Under the pieces are notes generated by a model that saw nothing but the letters and a program-made list of their open reading frames with translations, was not told where the DNA came from and searched no databases. Shown here in pieces: positions 8,453 through 16,633 of a DNA stretch of 64,000 nucleotides. The stretch's first letter is position 1, and the number at the start of each line of letters is the position of its first letter. The position numbers and the translations under genes are program-made. Source of the stretch: Dehalococcoidia bacterium (GTDB lineage Bacteria > Chloroflexota > Dehalococcoidia > Tepidiformales > Tepidiformaceae); contig JAGQHB010000013.1 of the NCBI GenBank assembly GCA_020432045.1, positions 1 through 64,000 on the forward strand, in the 5' to 3' direction.

Positions 8453-9907
8453 CTACTTCGTTGCGGTGTTCCTTTCGCGGGCGCGTGCCGCGCTGGCGCC
8501 GAGTTGAGCCTTGATCCGTGGTTCCTCACGCACAGCGCGGACGATCATGAGTGCGAAGAGGACAAGGCCAAGCAAGGCGACCGTCCCGGCGAGCGCACTG
8601 AGGTGCATGCGGCTGGCGGTGCTGGTATGCCCGAGCATAAGCCCGGCCGCGATCCGCAGGACGGCGGCTGAAGCGAGGAGCCAGAACACGCTTCGCTCTA
8701 TCAGCGGCGCGGCTTCGGCCCCGACTCGCCGGAGGGCGAAGAACGGTGCCACGAGCTGTGCCATCCCGACGATGAGCAGCGTGATCAGGCCGACCCCAAA
8801 CGCATGGCGGGCTGCATCGCGCGCCTCTGCTGCAGCGAACGAACCTTCGATGAGCGTGTATGCGCCGGCCCAGAGGAGGAGCACGGCGCAGAACACAGCT
8901 GCGATATTCGCCGCCAGGACGAATCGAGCGGCAGCCTGGGCCCGTGGACGGAGACGCGTGGGGCTCCCCCAACAGGCGCCGGCCAGCGGCGCCAGCATGA
9001 GCAAAGAAGGCCCCGCGAACACGAAGCCGGCACCCACAAGGCGTTCATGCACAGTGCCCCTATCCGTCAATGCGGCCACGAACAGGAAGACCACGCCGAG
9101 GTTCAGGAGGATGCCGGGAATCGCCAGGGACCGGAGCGTGGGGCGCTTCCGCCCGAAGAAGATGGGGACACTACGGCTCTGGACGGCCCAGATGAAGTTG
9201 CCGATCGCCCCGAGCATCACCATCCACGTCATCGGTTCATCCACGGCGGTGGGGACATACGCGTCTGACCGCGCGCCACGGATAGCAGCGAACATGGCCA
9301 TCGCCGCCCAGGCGGCCCACCATGCAGCACCGGCGAATGCGAAGAGCCGCCAGGGCTCCCGGCCACCGCGTCCCATCAGCAGCGTCCGGATGACGACGAC
9401 ACTGAACGTGCCCGAACCCAGTGCCCAGAGGATCCCCGCCACCAACAGACCCGTTTCAGGGACGGCGCCGGAATCAAGGGGCTGAGTCACGGTGCGGATC
9501 ACGGTTCCCAGGAAGAGCATCGCGAAGATCGGCAGGTTGACCCGGTGAGTGAGCGGACGCCGGCCGGCGAATCGCGGCAGTAGCCGCAGCCCCATGCCTG
9601 CCACGAACAGCCCGGCCCAGCCCTGGAGCTGTGCCGAGCCGTGCGCCTGCACCAGCCACGGGACACGTTCATCGAGGAACGCTCCACTCGAAGCCAGCGA
9701 CGCGACTATCGCGAGTGCAAAGCCGCCCAGGATGGCGGTCGCGAGTGCCCCGGCAATGAACACCGCGTACGAGCGGTCCTCCACAGCCGTCACAACATCG
9801 GCGTGACTGGCGATGGGCGATGGCAGCAGGATCTCTCCACTCGCTGCGTTTGAATGATCCGCGCCCCTTCCTTCCCGCCTCCGCCCTCCGGTGCGTTCAT
9901 CAGTCAC
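8453..9907 (-). CDS. NnrS-like polytopic membrane protein
   Basis: A 484-residue protein with about 12 transmembrane helices resembling NnrS, the heme- and copper-containing membrane protein associated with nitric-oxide metabolism. Family-like features include the early FALAIVASLASSGAFL helix, LQGWAGLFVAGMGLRLLPRF after helix 2, and conserved histidines in later helices. The GTG at 9905-9907 is chosen because GGGAG lies about 8 nt upstream; it overlaps the end of the DUF488 gene by 8 bases. The upstream in-frame extension is just the DUF488 gene read in another frame. Together the pair looks like one transcript. No nitrite or NO reductase genes are in the window. Confidence 0.8.
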   Translation of the reverse strand: MTDERTGGRRREGRGADHSNAASGEILLPSPIASHADVVTAVEDRSYAVFIAGALATAILGGFALAIVASLASSGAFLDERVPWLVQAHGSAQLQGWAGLFVAGMGLRLLPRFAGRRPLTHRVNLPIFAMLFLGTVIRTVTQPLDSGAVPETGLLVAGILWALGSGTFSVVVIRTLLMGRGGREPWRLFAFAGAAWWAAWAAMAMFAAIRGARSDAYVPTAVDEPMTWMVMLGAIGNFIWAVQSRSVPIFFGRKRPTLRSLAIPGILLNLGVVFLFVAALTDRGTVHERLVGAGFVFAGPSLLMLAPLAGACWGSPTRLRPRAQAAARFVLAANIAAVFCAVLLLWAGAYTLIEGSFAAAEARDAARHAFGVGLITLLIVGMAQLVAPFFALRRVGAEAAPLIERSVFWLLASAAVLRIAAGLMLGHTSTASRMHLSALAGTVALLGLVLFALMIVRAVREEPRIKAQLGASAARARERNTATK

Positions 9908-10280
9908 CCTGGTCGCTCCCGAGCCGCTCTTCGAGCAATTCCTGCAGCACGCGCGCCTGGCTGTGATCGGCGTCTTTCGCGCCGAAGACCAGCGTAAGGG
10001 GACCCTGGCGGGCATGCTCTAGCAACGCTGCGAATGCCCGTGCCTGGGCACCCTGCATGAGTTCGCTGCGATAGCGCTCGCGGAATTCAGGCCATCGGTC
10101 CAGCCGGTGGCCGTACCAGCGGCGCAGTTCCGTCGTGGGCGCCACATCGCGGCTCCACTCGTCCAGCCGCAAGGTCTCCCTCTTCACCCCGCGAGGCCAG
10201 ACACGGTCGACCAGCACCCGATAACCCGTGGAGTCAGTTGGGCCCTGATACGCGCGTTCGAGGTTGATGCGACTGACCAT
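9900..10280 (-). CDS. DUF488 family protein (YeaO-like)
   Basis: A 126-residue protein of the YeaO-type DUF488 family. It has the conserved YRVLVDRVWPRGVKRETLRLDEW start-of-core segment (split here as VDRVWPRG near 20-27 and DEWSRDVAPT near 36-45), the WYGH and RYRSEL motifs, and the C-terminal TLVFGAKDADHSQARVL. Biochemical role unknown. The start is placed at the ATG 15 codons inside the longest frame, because homologues begin around the RINLERAY strand. It is translationally linked to the NnrS-like gene. Confidence 0.85.
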   Translation of the reverse strand: MVSRINLERAYQGPTDSTGYRVLVDRVWPRGVKRETLRLDEWSRDVAPTTELRRWYGHRLDRWPEFRERYRSELMQGAQARAFAALLEHARQGPLTLVFGAKDADHSQARVLQELLEERLGSDQGD

Positions 10281-10430
10281 CCAACACAGCGTAGTCTGTG
10301 GCGCGGGCATAGCCCACGAAAACACCTGTCACGGTTCGCGGAGAAGGCCTGCAGGAGCTGACACAGCACGCCTGGGCGGGCTCCGCCCCATGGCTGAGGA
10401 TGACAGGTTCAAGCTTCGTGATGGTGCCGC

Positions 10431-11486
10431 TCAGGCAGGTGCGAACTCACGCGTCCCCGCGAGGTCAGCCATCAGTTCCAGCGCCTCAGGCTGCCAGGCA
10501 GAGATCGTGAGCCCGTCGAGGCCCTTCTCGCCGGCGTCCGCCCATGCCCGGAACTTCTCCCGGATGCGTTCGGGCGGGCCAACGATCGCTTCCTCATCGA
10601 TGAACTCGTCGGGGATCGCCGCAGCCGCTTCGTCCTTCCGCCCCGCGAGGTACAGCTCCTGAACACGGGCGGCTTCCTCGGGATAGCCCCGCTTGATCAT
10701 CCGCTCGTTGTGGAAGTTCTTCGTGCGTGCGCCCATGCCGCCGATGTAGAGAGCGCGTTGGGGCTTGATACTGTCGAGCGCCGCCTTCACATCGTTGGTA
10801 ATCACCACCGACGCCCCTGAGAAGAGCTCGAAGTTCCTGAACGACTTCCCGTTGCCGGCCTTATCGAACCCCTGCTGGATCGAAGCCCGCACTCGCACCA
10901 GTTCGCCCGGCACGAAGCCGCCGGTGAGTCCGTCCGCGATTTCGCCCGCCAGCCGCAGGTTCTTCGGCGTGAAGCTCCCGAGCCAGATTGGCAGGTCCGG
11001 GCGCATGTGCAGGATCGGTCGCAGCGGCTTCGCGAGGCCCGACGATCCTGGCCCGGTGTACGGCAGGCTGATCTCGGAGCCATCGTGCGTCACAGGCGCT
11101 TCCCGCGCGAAGATCTTCTTCATGATCGCCACGTAGTCGCGGATGCGCTCCGACGGGTTACCCCACGGCTGCCCGTACCAACCCTCGACGATCTGCGGTC
11201 CCGACACGCCGATCCCGCAGATGAAGCGCCCGTTCGACATGCCGTCAATCGTCGCGGCCTGCATGGCCGCGTTCGCGGGCGTTCTCGCCGCCAGCTGGAT
11301 GATGCCGGTCGCCAACCGGATCTGCTTGGTGAATCCGGCGAGGTATGCCAGCGGGGTCATCGCGTCCGAACCGTACGCTTCGCCGGTCCAAACAGAGTCG
11401 TAGCCCAGCCGGTCAGCGTGCTGGACGTGTTCGACGGGCACGGCCATTTGCGCGCCCGCGTATCCGATGCTCAATGCGAGCTTCAT
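10431..11486 (-). CDS. LLM-class flavin/F420-dependent oxidoreductase
   Basis: A 351-residue luciferase-like (LLM) TIM-barrel oxidoreductase. The N-terminus MKLALSIGYAG is followed by DSVWTGEAYGSDAMTPLAYLA (about 34-54), RLATGIIQLAARTPANAAMQA (about 63-83) and RFICGIGVSGPQIVEGWYG (about 92-110), all typical of F420-dependent methylene-tetrahydromethanopterin-reductase-like enzymes. It probably uses F420 or FMN to reduce or oxidise an organic substrate, but the substrate cannot be inferred. The start is the ATG at 11484-11486 before the first beta strand, with GGAGGATC upstream. Its upstream region contains the repeat cluster at 11716-11930. Confidence 0.9.
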   Translation of the reverse strand: MKLALSIGYAGAQMAVPVEHVQHADRLGYDSVWTGEAYGSDAMTPLAYLAGFTKQIRLATGIIQLAARTPANAAMQAATIDGMSNGRFICGIGVSGPQIVEGWYGQPWGNPSERIRDYVAIMKKIFAREAPVTHDGSEISLPYTGPGSSGLAKPLRPILHMRPDLPIWLGSFTPKNLRLAGEIADGLTGGFVPGELVRVRASIQQGFDKAGNGKSFRNFELFSGASVVITNDVKAALDSIKPQRALYIGGMGARTKNFHNERMIKRGYPEEAARVQELYLAGRKDEAAAAIPDEFIDEEAIVGPPERIREKFRAWADAGEKGLDGLTISAWQPEALELMADLAGTREFAPA

Positions 11487-11715
11487 GACTGATCCTCCAA
11501 AGATCTGATACATGTCATACTAACGATCTCTTCCATGCTGGAAACGATGCCTTCCAGATCTCCTCCGGTTGGCACCTGCAGTTTGTTCCTCGACCACCGT
11601 TCACCGGCGGTAACCACGGCGTATCTGCCGCGCCCTGAAGTTCAGCCGGACGAGACGTGGAGCAGCGTGGCCGAGGCCATCGGTGCGTAGGTGCCGGACA
11701 GCCGAGACCGTTCCG

Positions 11716-11930
11716 AACCCTCGCCCCCGCAGGGGGAGAGGACAGGGTGAGGGGTGCTACCCGCCGAAATCCTTGTGCCGCCGCACCCCTCATCCCCGGC
11801 CCTTCTCCCCGTGTCCGGGGCGAAGGGAGAACAGATTGGATCGCTCAGCACCCTCTTCCCCGGCAGGGGGAAAGGGCAGGGTGAGGGGCGCCCCAGCCCA
11901 AATCCTTGCCCCGCGGCGCCCCTCATCCCT
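11716..11930. repeat. Intergenic repeat cluster (same family as 1-232)
   Basis: The 490-bp space before the SDR gene contains alternating blocks of the dispersed family: ACCCTCGCCCCC...GTGAGGGG (11716-11757), CTCATCCCCGG...GGGGCGAAGGGAGA (11787-11830), a second ACCCTC...GTGAGGGGCGCC (11849-11892), and a truncated CCCCTCATCCC (11919-11929). A short AAATCCTTG unit also occurs twice (11767 and 11900). No gene is seen in 11487-11977. Confidence 0.75.
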
Positions 11931-11977
11931 CTACTCGCCTACAATCCACGCACACACATCACAAACCGGGGGAACAC

Positions 11978-12748
11978 ATGTCGCTCGCAGGCAGGGTCGC
12001 AATCGTTACGGGCGGGGGGCGCGGCATCGGCCGGGCCATCTCAGAAAGCCTCGCCACCGAAGGCGCCATCGTCGCCGTGAACTACCGGCGCGATAAGGAC
12101 GCCGCCGAAGATACCGTCACCGCGATCACCAAAGCCGGCGGCTTCGCGAAGGCCTATGCTGCCTCCGTCGAAGATTGGGACGCCGACAAGGCGATGGTCG
12201 ATGCGGTCATCGCCGACTTCGGGCACGTCGACATCCTGGTCAACAACGCCGGCATCGCCAGCCGCGGCCAGAGCGTCGCTGACACCGACCCGGCGGAGAT
12301 GGAACGGGTCGTCCGCACCCACGCCTTCGGTGCCTTCTACATGTCCAAGCTCGTGCTGCCCTCCATGCGGCAACAAGATCGCGGCGACATCATCATGATC
12401 TCCAGCGGTGCCACGCACTCGATGGGACCCAACGGCTCGCCGTACAACATGGGCAAGGCTGCCCTCGAGGCACTCGCGATGACGCTCTATAAGGAAGAGC
12501 GCCGCAACGGGATTCACGTCAACATCGTTGCGCCCGGTCTCGTCGCGACGGAGATGGGGAGCCGCCTCGCGAAGGCGACGCGAGGCGTTGGCAACATCCA
12601 TGAACTCGACAGCACGAGCGCCTTCGGACACGTCTGCTCACCGGAAGAGATCGCCTCGGTGGTTACCTTCCTCGTTGGTCCAGGTGCCAGTTATGTCACT
12701 GGCCAGCGCATCTATGTCGATGGTGGCGGCGCGATCCCCGGCGGCTAG
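11978..12748 (+). CDS. SDR-family short-chain dehydrogenase/reductase
   Basis: A 256-residue classical SDR. It has the TGGGRGIG cofactor loop at residues 11-18, NNAG at 89-92, catalytic Ser near 142 (ISSGATHSMG), and the Tyr156-x-x-x-Lys160 dyad in PYNMGK. The C-terminus TGQRIYVDGGGAIPGG is typical of FabG-like enzymes. NNYRRDK after beta-2 suggests NADP(H) preference. The ATG at 11978 follows a GGGGGAA leader. It lies 18 bp upstream of the class II aldolase gene, so the two may process the same hydroxy-carbonyl or sugar-derived compound. Confidence 0.92.
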   Translation: MSLAGRVAIVTGGGRGIGRAISESLATEGAIVAVNYRRDKDAAEDTVTAITKAGGFAKAYAASVEDWDADKAMVDAVIADFGHVDILVNNAGIASRGQSVADTDPAEMERVVRTHAFGAFYMSKLVLPSMRQQDRGDIIMISSGATHSMGPNGSPYNMGKAALEALAMTLYKEERRNGIHVNIVAPGLVATEMGSRLAKATRGVGNIHELDSTSAFGHVCSPEEIASVVTFLVGPGASYVTGQRIYVDGGGAIPGG

Positions 12749-12766
12749 GTTCGAAAGTAGGATCCC

Positions 12767-13345
12767 ATGCCACAAACCCTCCCGACGGAAACGCTCGCAA
12801 CGCTGGCAGAGGTCGGCAAAGACCTCTACCAGCTCGGGCTCGTCACCAGCCATGGCGGCAATCTCAGCGTGCGCGTGCCCGGCGGCATGTGGATCACCGG
12901 CACCGGCACTATGCTCGGCCGCCTGCGTGATCGGCACATCAGCTTCGTGCACACAGCGGGTCACCACGAAGGCACATCGCCATCGAGCGACACGCTGCTC
13001 CACTCGACCATCTACGCGGTCACGGGCGCGAGTGCCATCGTCCACGCCCATCCGCGCCACGCCACCGCGCTTGCCTTCGACCTCGATCTCTTCAAGCCGC
13101 CCGACTTCGAAGGGCAGCTCCACCTCACGGACGTCCCCGTCATCGGACCCGGGCCACTCCAGTTGGAGCGCATCGCCGGGGCACTTCAATCGCGGCTCGT
13201 TTGCGTACTTCGCGGCCACGGCGCCTACGCCCGCGGCGCGACGCTGTGGGAAGCGTTGCACTGGATCACCGCACTCGAAGAGAGCGCCCATATCGAGGTG
13301 ATCCGGCGGTCGATCGGGCCCATCAGGTCTGACACGGCGCCGTAA
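12767..13345 (+). CDS. Class II aldolase/adducin-domain protein
   Basis: A 192-residue protein of the fuculose-phosphate aldolase/adducin family. The phosphate-loop-like GGNLSVR is at 30-36, the zinc ligands HAH at 93-95, and the third ligand probably the histidine in LRGHGAYARG (near 152). The usual catalytic Glu in the PSSE motif is replaced by Asp75 (PSSDTLLHS), so the reaction may differ from a standard retro-aldol cleavage. The gene follows the SDR closely on the same strand, which suggests one pathway. It starts at ATG 12767, after a GGATCC-rich spacer. Confidence 0.88.
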   Translation: MPQTLPTETLATLAEVGKDLYQLGLVTSHGGNLSVRVPGGMWITGTGTMLGRLRDRHISFVHTAGHHEGTSPSSDTLLHSTIYAVTGASAIVHAHPRHATALAFDLDLFKPPDFEGQLHLTDVPVIGPGPLQLERIAGALQSRLVCVLRGHGAYARGATLWEALHWITALEESAHIEVIRRSIGPIRSDTAP

Positions 13346-13388
13346 TCGCGGCCGTCCCCTCCCTTTTCGCGAGTGATAGGATCGGGTC

Positions 13389-13688
13389 ATGACCACCGTC
13401 CAGCTTCACCCCGCGATCCCGGACCTGGTCCAGCAGCTTTCGGAAGAACCATCTGTCCAGCGCGTGCTTCTATTCGGTTCCCGCGCACGCGGCACCGCCC
13501 GGGATCGTTCCGACATCGACCTGGCCATCGATGCGCCCGGCGCCAGCGAACAGGAATGGGACCGCATCGCCGTCGCCGTGGACGAAGCCGAAACCCTTCT
13601 ACGCATCGACCTCATCCGCCTGGACGAAGCATCGGGCGACTTCCGCGAGGAGATTGAAGGGGAAGGGGTGGTGCTCTTTGCCCGGTGA
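13389..13688 (+). CDS. MNT-domain nucleotidyltransferase antitoxin (MntA-like)
   Basis: A 99-residue minimal nucleotidyltransferase. LLFGSRARGTARDRSDIDLAI carries the diagnostic GSxARG (30-35) and DxD (Asp42, Asp44) motifs; a third acidic residue lies in LLRIDLIRLD. Such MNT proteins pair with HEPN proteins as toxin-antitoxin systems in which the MNT protein AMPylates and neutralises the HEPN ribonuclease. The HEPN gene follows immediately. It starts at the ATG at 13389, 43 bp after the aldolase gene. Confidence 0.9.
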   Translation: MTTVQLHPAIPDLVQQLSEEPSVQRVLLFGSRARGTARDRSDIDLAIDAPGASEQEWDRIAVAVDEAETLLRIDLIRLDEASGDFREEIEGEGVVLFAR

Positions 13689-13689
13689 G

Positions 13690-14067
13690 ATGGTCCAACG
13701 GAGCCTGGCCAAACTCGAACACGCTATGTCACGGCTGGAGGAGGCAGTCGCCATCCCTGAGACAGCGCCATTAGCGATTGACGGCACTATCCAGCGCTTC
13801 GAGTTTGTGTTTGAGCTGTTCTGGAAGACGCTGCGCCGGGTGCTGCAGGAACAGGGTGTGAGTGCGAGCACTCCGAGAGATGTCTTGCGAGCTGGCTACG
13901 AGGCCCGGATGTTGGCCGACGAGGCGGCGTGGCTCCGGATGTTGCGGGATCGGAACGACACGTCTCATACGTACGATGAAGCCAAGGCCGTCGCGGTCTA
14001 CGAGAGCATCAAGGCAAACATGCCCGCAATGCGATCGGCCATCGCGACCATCCACGAGATCCCATAA
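13690..14067 (+). CDS. HEPN-domain toxin (HI0074 / HepT-like)
   Basis: A 125-residue four-helix HEPN protein of the HI0074 ('nucleotidyltransferase substrate-binding') type. The motif RNDTSHTY (Arg88-x4-His93-x-Tyr95) matches the RX4HXY element of HepT toxins: Arg/His for RNA cleavage and the Tyr as the AMPylation site used by MntA partners. The MNT gene ends 1 nt before the ATG at 13690; a TTG at 13678 overlapping the MNT stop is an alternative start. All key residues of both proteins are intact, so this looks like a functional toxin-antitoxin pair. Confidence 0.88.
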   Translation: MVQRSLAKLEHAMSRLEEAVAIPETAPLAIDGTIQRFEFVFELFWKTLRRVLQEQGVSASTPRDVLRAGYEARMLADEAAWLRMLRDRNDTSHTYDEAKAVAVYESIKANMPAMRSAIATIHEIP

Positions 14068-14070
14068 CCC

Positions 14071-14226
14071 TCACGCCCCACGCCGGATGGCCTCGGCCCG
14101 CTCCACGGTCACGACTTCGATGACCAGCACTTCGCCGCAGAGCGCGCAGTAGCTCCGGTCGCGGAGCGCACTCGCACCACCGGCAAACACTGCTTTCCGT
14201 TCCTCCGGGGGATGCTGACATGCCAC
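14071..14226 (-). CDS. Possible 51-residue zinc-ribbon-like protein
   Basis: A short minus-strand frame starting at GTG 14226 and ending 4 bp from the HEPN stop. The product has a C-x-H near its N-terminus (ACQH) and a CALC knuckle near residues 27-30, then a hydrophobic strand (GEVLVIEVVTVERAEA). This resembles a small zinc-binding protein, but the family is not recognised and the ribosome site is weak. Confidence 0.4.
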   Translation of the reverse strand: MACQHPPEERKAVFAGGASALRDRSYCALCGEVLVIEVVTVERAEAIRRGA

Positions 14227-14387
14227 CCCTGCACTTTCGCCAGCCCAGTCGCCAACGCAAACACCAGTGTGACACGTCAAAGGATCTGTCGGCCCACGCT
14301 TCCGGGCCGTCCGGCGGATCCCGGCGCACTGCGCCTGGGTGATGATCCCCGCACGAGGCCATGAGGATGTGGTTGGGCCCGGTAAAC

Positions 14388-14415
14388 GTGAGTCAGCGCC
14401 GCCGGCGTGACTCAC
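14388..14415. other. Strong GC hairpin in the intergenic region
   Basis: GTGAGTCA (14388-14395) pairs with TGACTCAC (14408-14415), and the interior CGCC/GGCG also pairs, giving about 12 bp of stem with one bulge. It lies 25 bp before a rho-independent terminator. The stretch 14227-14491 holds no convincing gene, so the two hairpins may belong to an unannotated plus-strand transcript. Confidence 0.45.
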
Positions 14416-14439
14416 CGGTGGCGGCCTCGATGGCGGCTC

Positions 14440-14480
14440 CAGACGGCGGTGACGGTGATGCGTCGCCGCCGTCTGTTTTT
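14440..14480 (+). terminator. Rho-independent terminator, plus strand
   Basis: A perfect 10-bp stem (14440-14449 with 14466-14475, core AGACGGCGG/CCGCCGTCT) is followed directly by TTTTT (14476-14480). The T tract fixes the direction as plus. The nearest plus-strand gene, the HEPN toxin, ends 370 bp upstream, so this may terminate a long MNT-HEPN transcript or a separate RNA. Confidence 0.75.
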
Positions 14481-14491
14481 CTCCAACTGCC

Positions 14492-14908
14492 TCAGGACTG
14501 TGCCACCGCGATGTGCTTGGCCGTGTCCACGTAGTGGCGGAACGCGGACACCTTGCCCTCAGCGTTGAGCGTCCACATGTGCAGTTCCTGGTCGGCAAAC
14601 CGCTTCCCGCCGCCAATGTTGAAGTCGGCCTCGATCTCGGCAACCACCTTGTTGCCGCCATCGAACAGCGCCTTCACCTCGAATGAATTCGGCTGCCACG
14701 CGCCGACCACCTGGAAGAAAGCGGCGACGGCCGGGATCCCCGTCCCGCCCACCAGCCACGGTACCCCGGCCTTCGTGGCCGAATTGTCGGCGAAGTCTTC
14801 CCACGCAACATCCTCTGCCATCTGCGAAATGATGAATGGGACATCGCCCCTCCCGAACGCTTCATAGATCCCCTGGATAGTGGCCATGTTGCTGACGCCC
14901 GTGGTCAT
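14492..14908 (-). CDS. SnoaL/NTF2-like protein
   Basis: A 138-residue cone-shaped NTF2/SnoaL-like protein. MATIQGIYEAFGRGDVPFII and the MAEDVAWEDF segment form the first helix and strand, then GTGIPAVAAFFQVVGAW and the terminal strands. Such proteins are small isomerases, hydrolases or binding proteins; no catalytic residues can be assigned. The ATG at 14908 is favoured by a good AAGGAGAT site; a second in-frame ATG lies seven codons on. Confidence 0.85.
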   Translation of the reverse strand: MTTGVSNMATIQGIYEAFGRGDVPFIISQMAEDVAWEDFADNSATKAGVPWLVGGTGIPAVAAFFQVVGAWQPNSFEVKALFDGGNKVVAEIEADFNIGGGKRFADQELHMWTLNAEGKVSAFRHYVDTAKHIAVAQS

Positions 14909-15135
14909 GATTGTGATCTCCTTCGTCCGTGGGTTGGACCACGAATACCCCTTATACGCCCGGCTCACCGCGGCTGATCACTCCCCTTTGTGCCGCGTGA
15001 AAAAAGGGCCGGGACCCCTCACGGGCGACGCCTACATTGCCTGCGATGCCACGATCGCTGGCGCGACGTCACACGGGTCGATCGCCGTCGCGGGCGGCTG
15101 ACCTCACCGTTTCATCCCCGCGTTACACTCCTTCC

Positions 15136-16086
15136 ATGCCCCCCGCCGCATCCTCCATTGAGGGCCTCGTCGGAAACACGCCGCTGGTCGAGCTCAAACA
15201 GCTCTCGCCGCGTCCGGGCGTGCGCCTCTTCGCCAAGCTCGAAGGCCAGAACCCAACGGGCAGCATCAAAGACCGCATCGTCGTCCGCATCCTTGCATCG
15301 GCTCGACGCTCCGGCGCGCTCTCCCCGGGCCAGCCCATCGTCGAAGCATCGACCGGCAACACCGGCGTCGCCCTCGCGATGTTCGGCCGGCGTGCGGGCC
15401 ACCCTGTTACCGTCTGCGTGCCCGAAAGCGTCTACCCGGAAATTGAACAGCTGCTCACCGTGTACGGCGCCACCATCCGCAGGGTGCCGCGCCAGGCCGG
15501 CATCAAATCGGCCCTGGAAGTTGCACGAGAGATCGTGGCGGAGACCGGCGCCTACCTGCTCAACCAGTTCGGCACGCCAGAGAACATCGCCGCCCACTAC
15601 GAGGGAACTGGCCCCGAGATCCTTGCCGACCTCCCGCAGGTCGACGTCCTGCTTGCGGGCATGGGCACGGGTGGGACGATTACCGGCGCCGGCCGCCGCA
15701 TCAAAGAAAAGAATCCCGGTTGCAGAGTGATCGGCGTCGAGCCACGCCTCGGCGTCCATGTCCAGGGGCTGAAATCACTCGAAGACGGATTCATCCCGCC
15801 GGTGCTCGATGAGACGGTGCTCGATGGCAAGATCCTCGTCGGCAACCGCCACGCGTTCTCCCACGCGCGGCGTGCGATGCTGGCCGAAGGGCTCTTCGGT
15901 GGCATCAGCAGCGGCGCCGTGCTGCACGCTGCGATGAGAGTCGCCGGCCGCATGGAGCGCGGCAACCTGGTCCTCATCTTCGCCGATGCCGGATGGAAAT
16001 ATCTCGCCACGGACCTCTGGGCCGCGGAGGACGACGCCTCCATCGACCGCGGCGAAGACCCGCTCGACGACATCCTCTGGTGGTAG
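15136..16086 (+). CDS. PLP-dependent cysteine synthase family protein
   Basis: A 316-residue fold-type II PLP enzyme. Lys45 in NPTGSIKDR forms the Schiff base, the TGNTG loop (73-77) binds substrate carboxylate, and GTGGT binds the PLP phosphate. The architecture is that of O-acetylserine sulfhydrylase/CysM or the catalytic core of cystathionine beta-synthase. The C-terminal tail LWAAEDDASI...DDILWW is acidic and aromatic rather than the Ile-terminated CysK tail that binds serine acetyltransferase. So a CysM-like or other thiol-lyase role is possible. It starts at ATG 15136. No sulfur-assimilation genes adjoin it. Confidence 0.88.
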   Translation: MPPAASSIEGLVGNTPLVELKQLSPRPGVRLFAKLEGQNPTGSIKDRIVVRILASARRSGALSPGQPIVEASTGNTGVALAMFGRRAGHPVTVCVPESVYPEIEQLLTVYGATIRRVPRQAGIKSALEVAREIVAETGAYLLNQFGTPENIAAHYEGTGPEILADLPQVDVLLAGMGTGGTITGAGRRIKEKNPGCRVIGVEPRLGVHVQGLKSLEDGFIPPVLDETVLDGKILVGNRHAFSHARRAMLAEGLFGGISSGAVLHAAMRVAGRMERGNLVLIFADAGWKYLATDLWAAEDDASIDRGEDPLDDILWW

Positions 16087-16633
16087 CTCGAACCAGAGCG
16101 TTCACACACTGGAAAATATGTCCGCACATCGCGTGAAACCTCCCGGGCAAATCCTCCTAAGCATCCCGGATGCAGGGGCGCCCCCAAGCACGTCCGAGTT
16201 ACCCCCGGGTGGCGGAAACAAGGAACGCACCCTTTCAATTGCGTGCCGGCTCAGGAGACGAGGCTACGTCCTGACCGGCGGCGTCCTGGGGCTGACAGCG
16301 GTAACGTCCACGTTTGCCCAGGAGCCGGCCACCGAAGATCAGCTCGCCCGCCTGCCTTCGAACGGCGACGGGCGCGTGACCGCTCCACCTCCCGGCCCTA
16401 CGATGCGCCGGGGGTTTTTGCCCATGAAGGTCCGCGAACGCACCGGCATCCAACCGTTCCCGCCACGGGAAGGCTAACGACAGGTCTCCCTGTTCGTTAT
16501 CTTCGACCGGCGGCGCTGTCCACGTGGCAGTGCCGGTTCTTTGCGCCTTCCCGTTGCCGTCCAGGAACGAATTCCCACCGCGCCCGGCCATCACGTCGGC
16601 TGCGGCGCTGTCTTCTTGTGACCGAGGTTTCCT
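16087..16633. other. 547-bp gap with hairpins and one doubtful reading frame
   Basis: A plus-strand frame at 16119-16477 encodes about 119 residues with an Arg-rich then hydrophobic stretch (RRRGYVLTGGVLGLTAVTS) and an Ala-Gln, vaguely like an export signal; the rest is Pro/Arg-rich and not domain-like. A second hairpin (ACCGGC 16506-16511 with GCCGGT 16532-16537, plus an inner CTG/CAG pairing, then TCTTT) precedes the MFS gene. No riboswitch class was recognised. Confidence 0.5.
16391..16419 (+). terminator. Candidate terminator downstream of the cysteine-synthase gene
   Basis: CCCGGC (16391-16396) pairs with GCCGGG (16407-16412), followed by GG and TTTTT (16415-16419). The stem is short, and the distance from the nearest certain gene is 300 bp. 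Confidence 0.4.

Noticed and set aside
16130-16260. Possible riboswitch (c-di-AMP or cobalamin type) before the MFS gene
   Set aside because: Neither the conserved c-di-AMP nor the cobalamin core motifs could be matched on either strand.
16119-16477. Frame with an export-signal-like stretch
   Set aside because: Composition after the stretch is Pro/Arg-rich and no family is seen; a terminator-like hairpin lies inside it. Kept only as a note.
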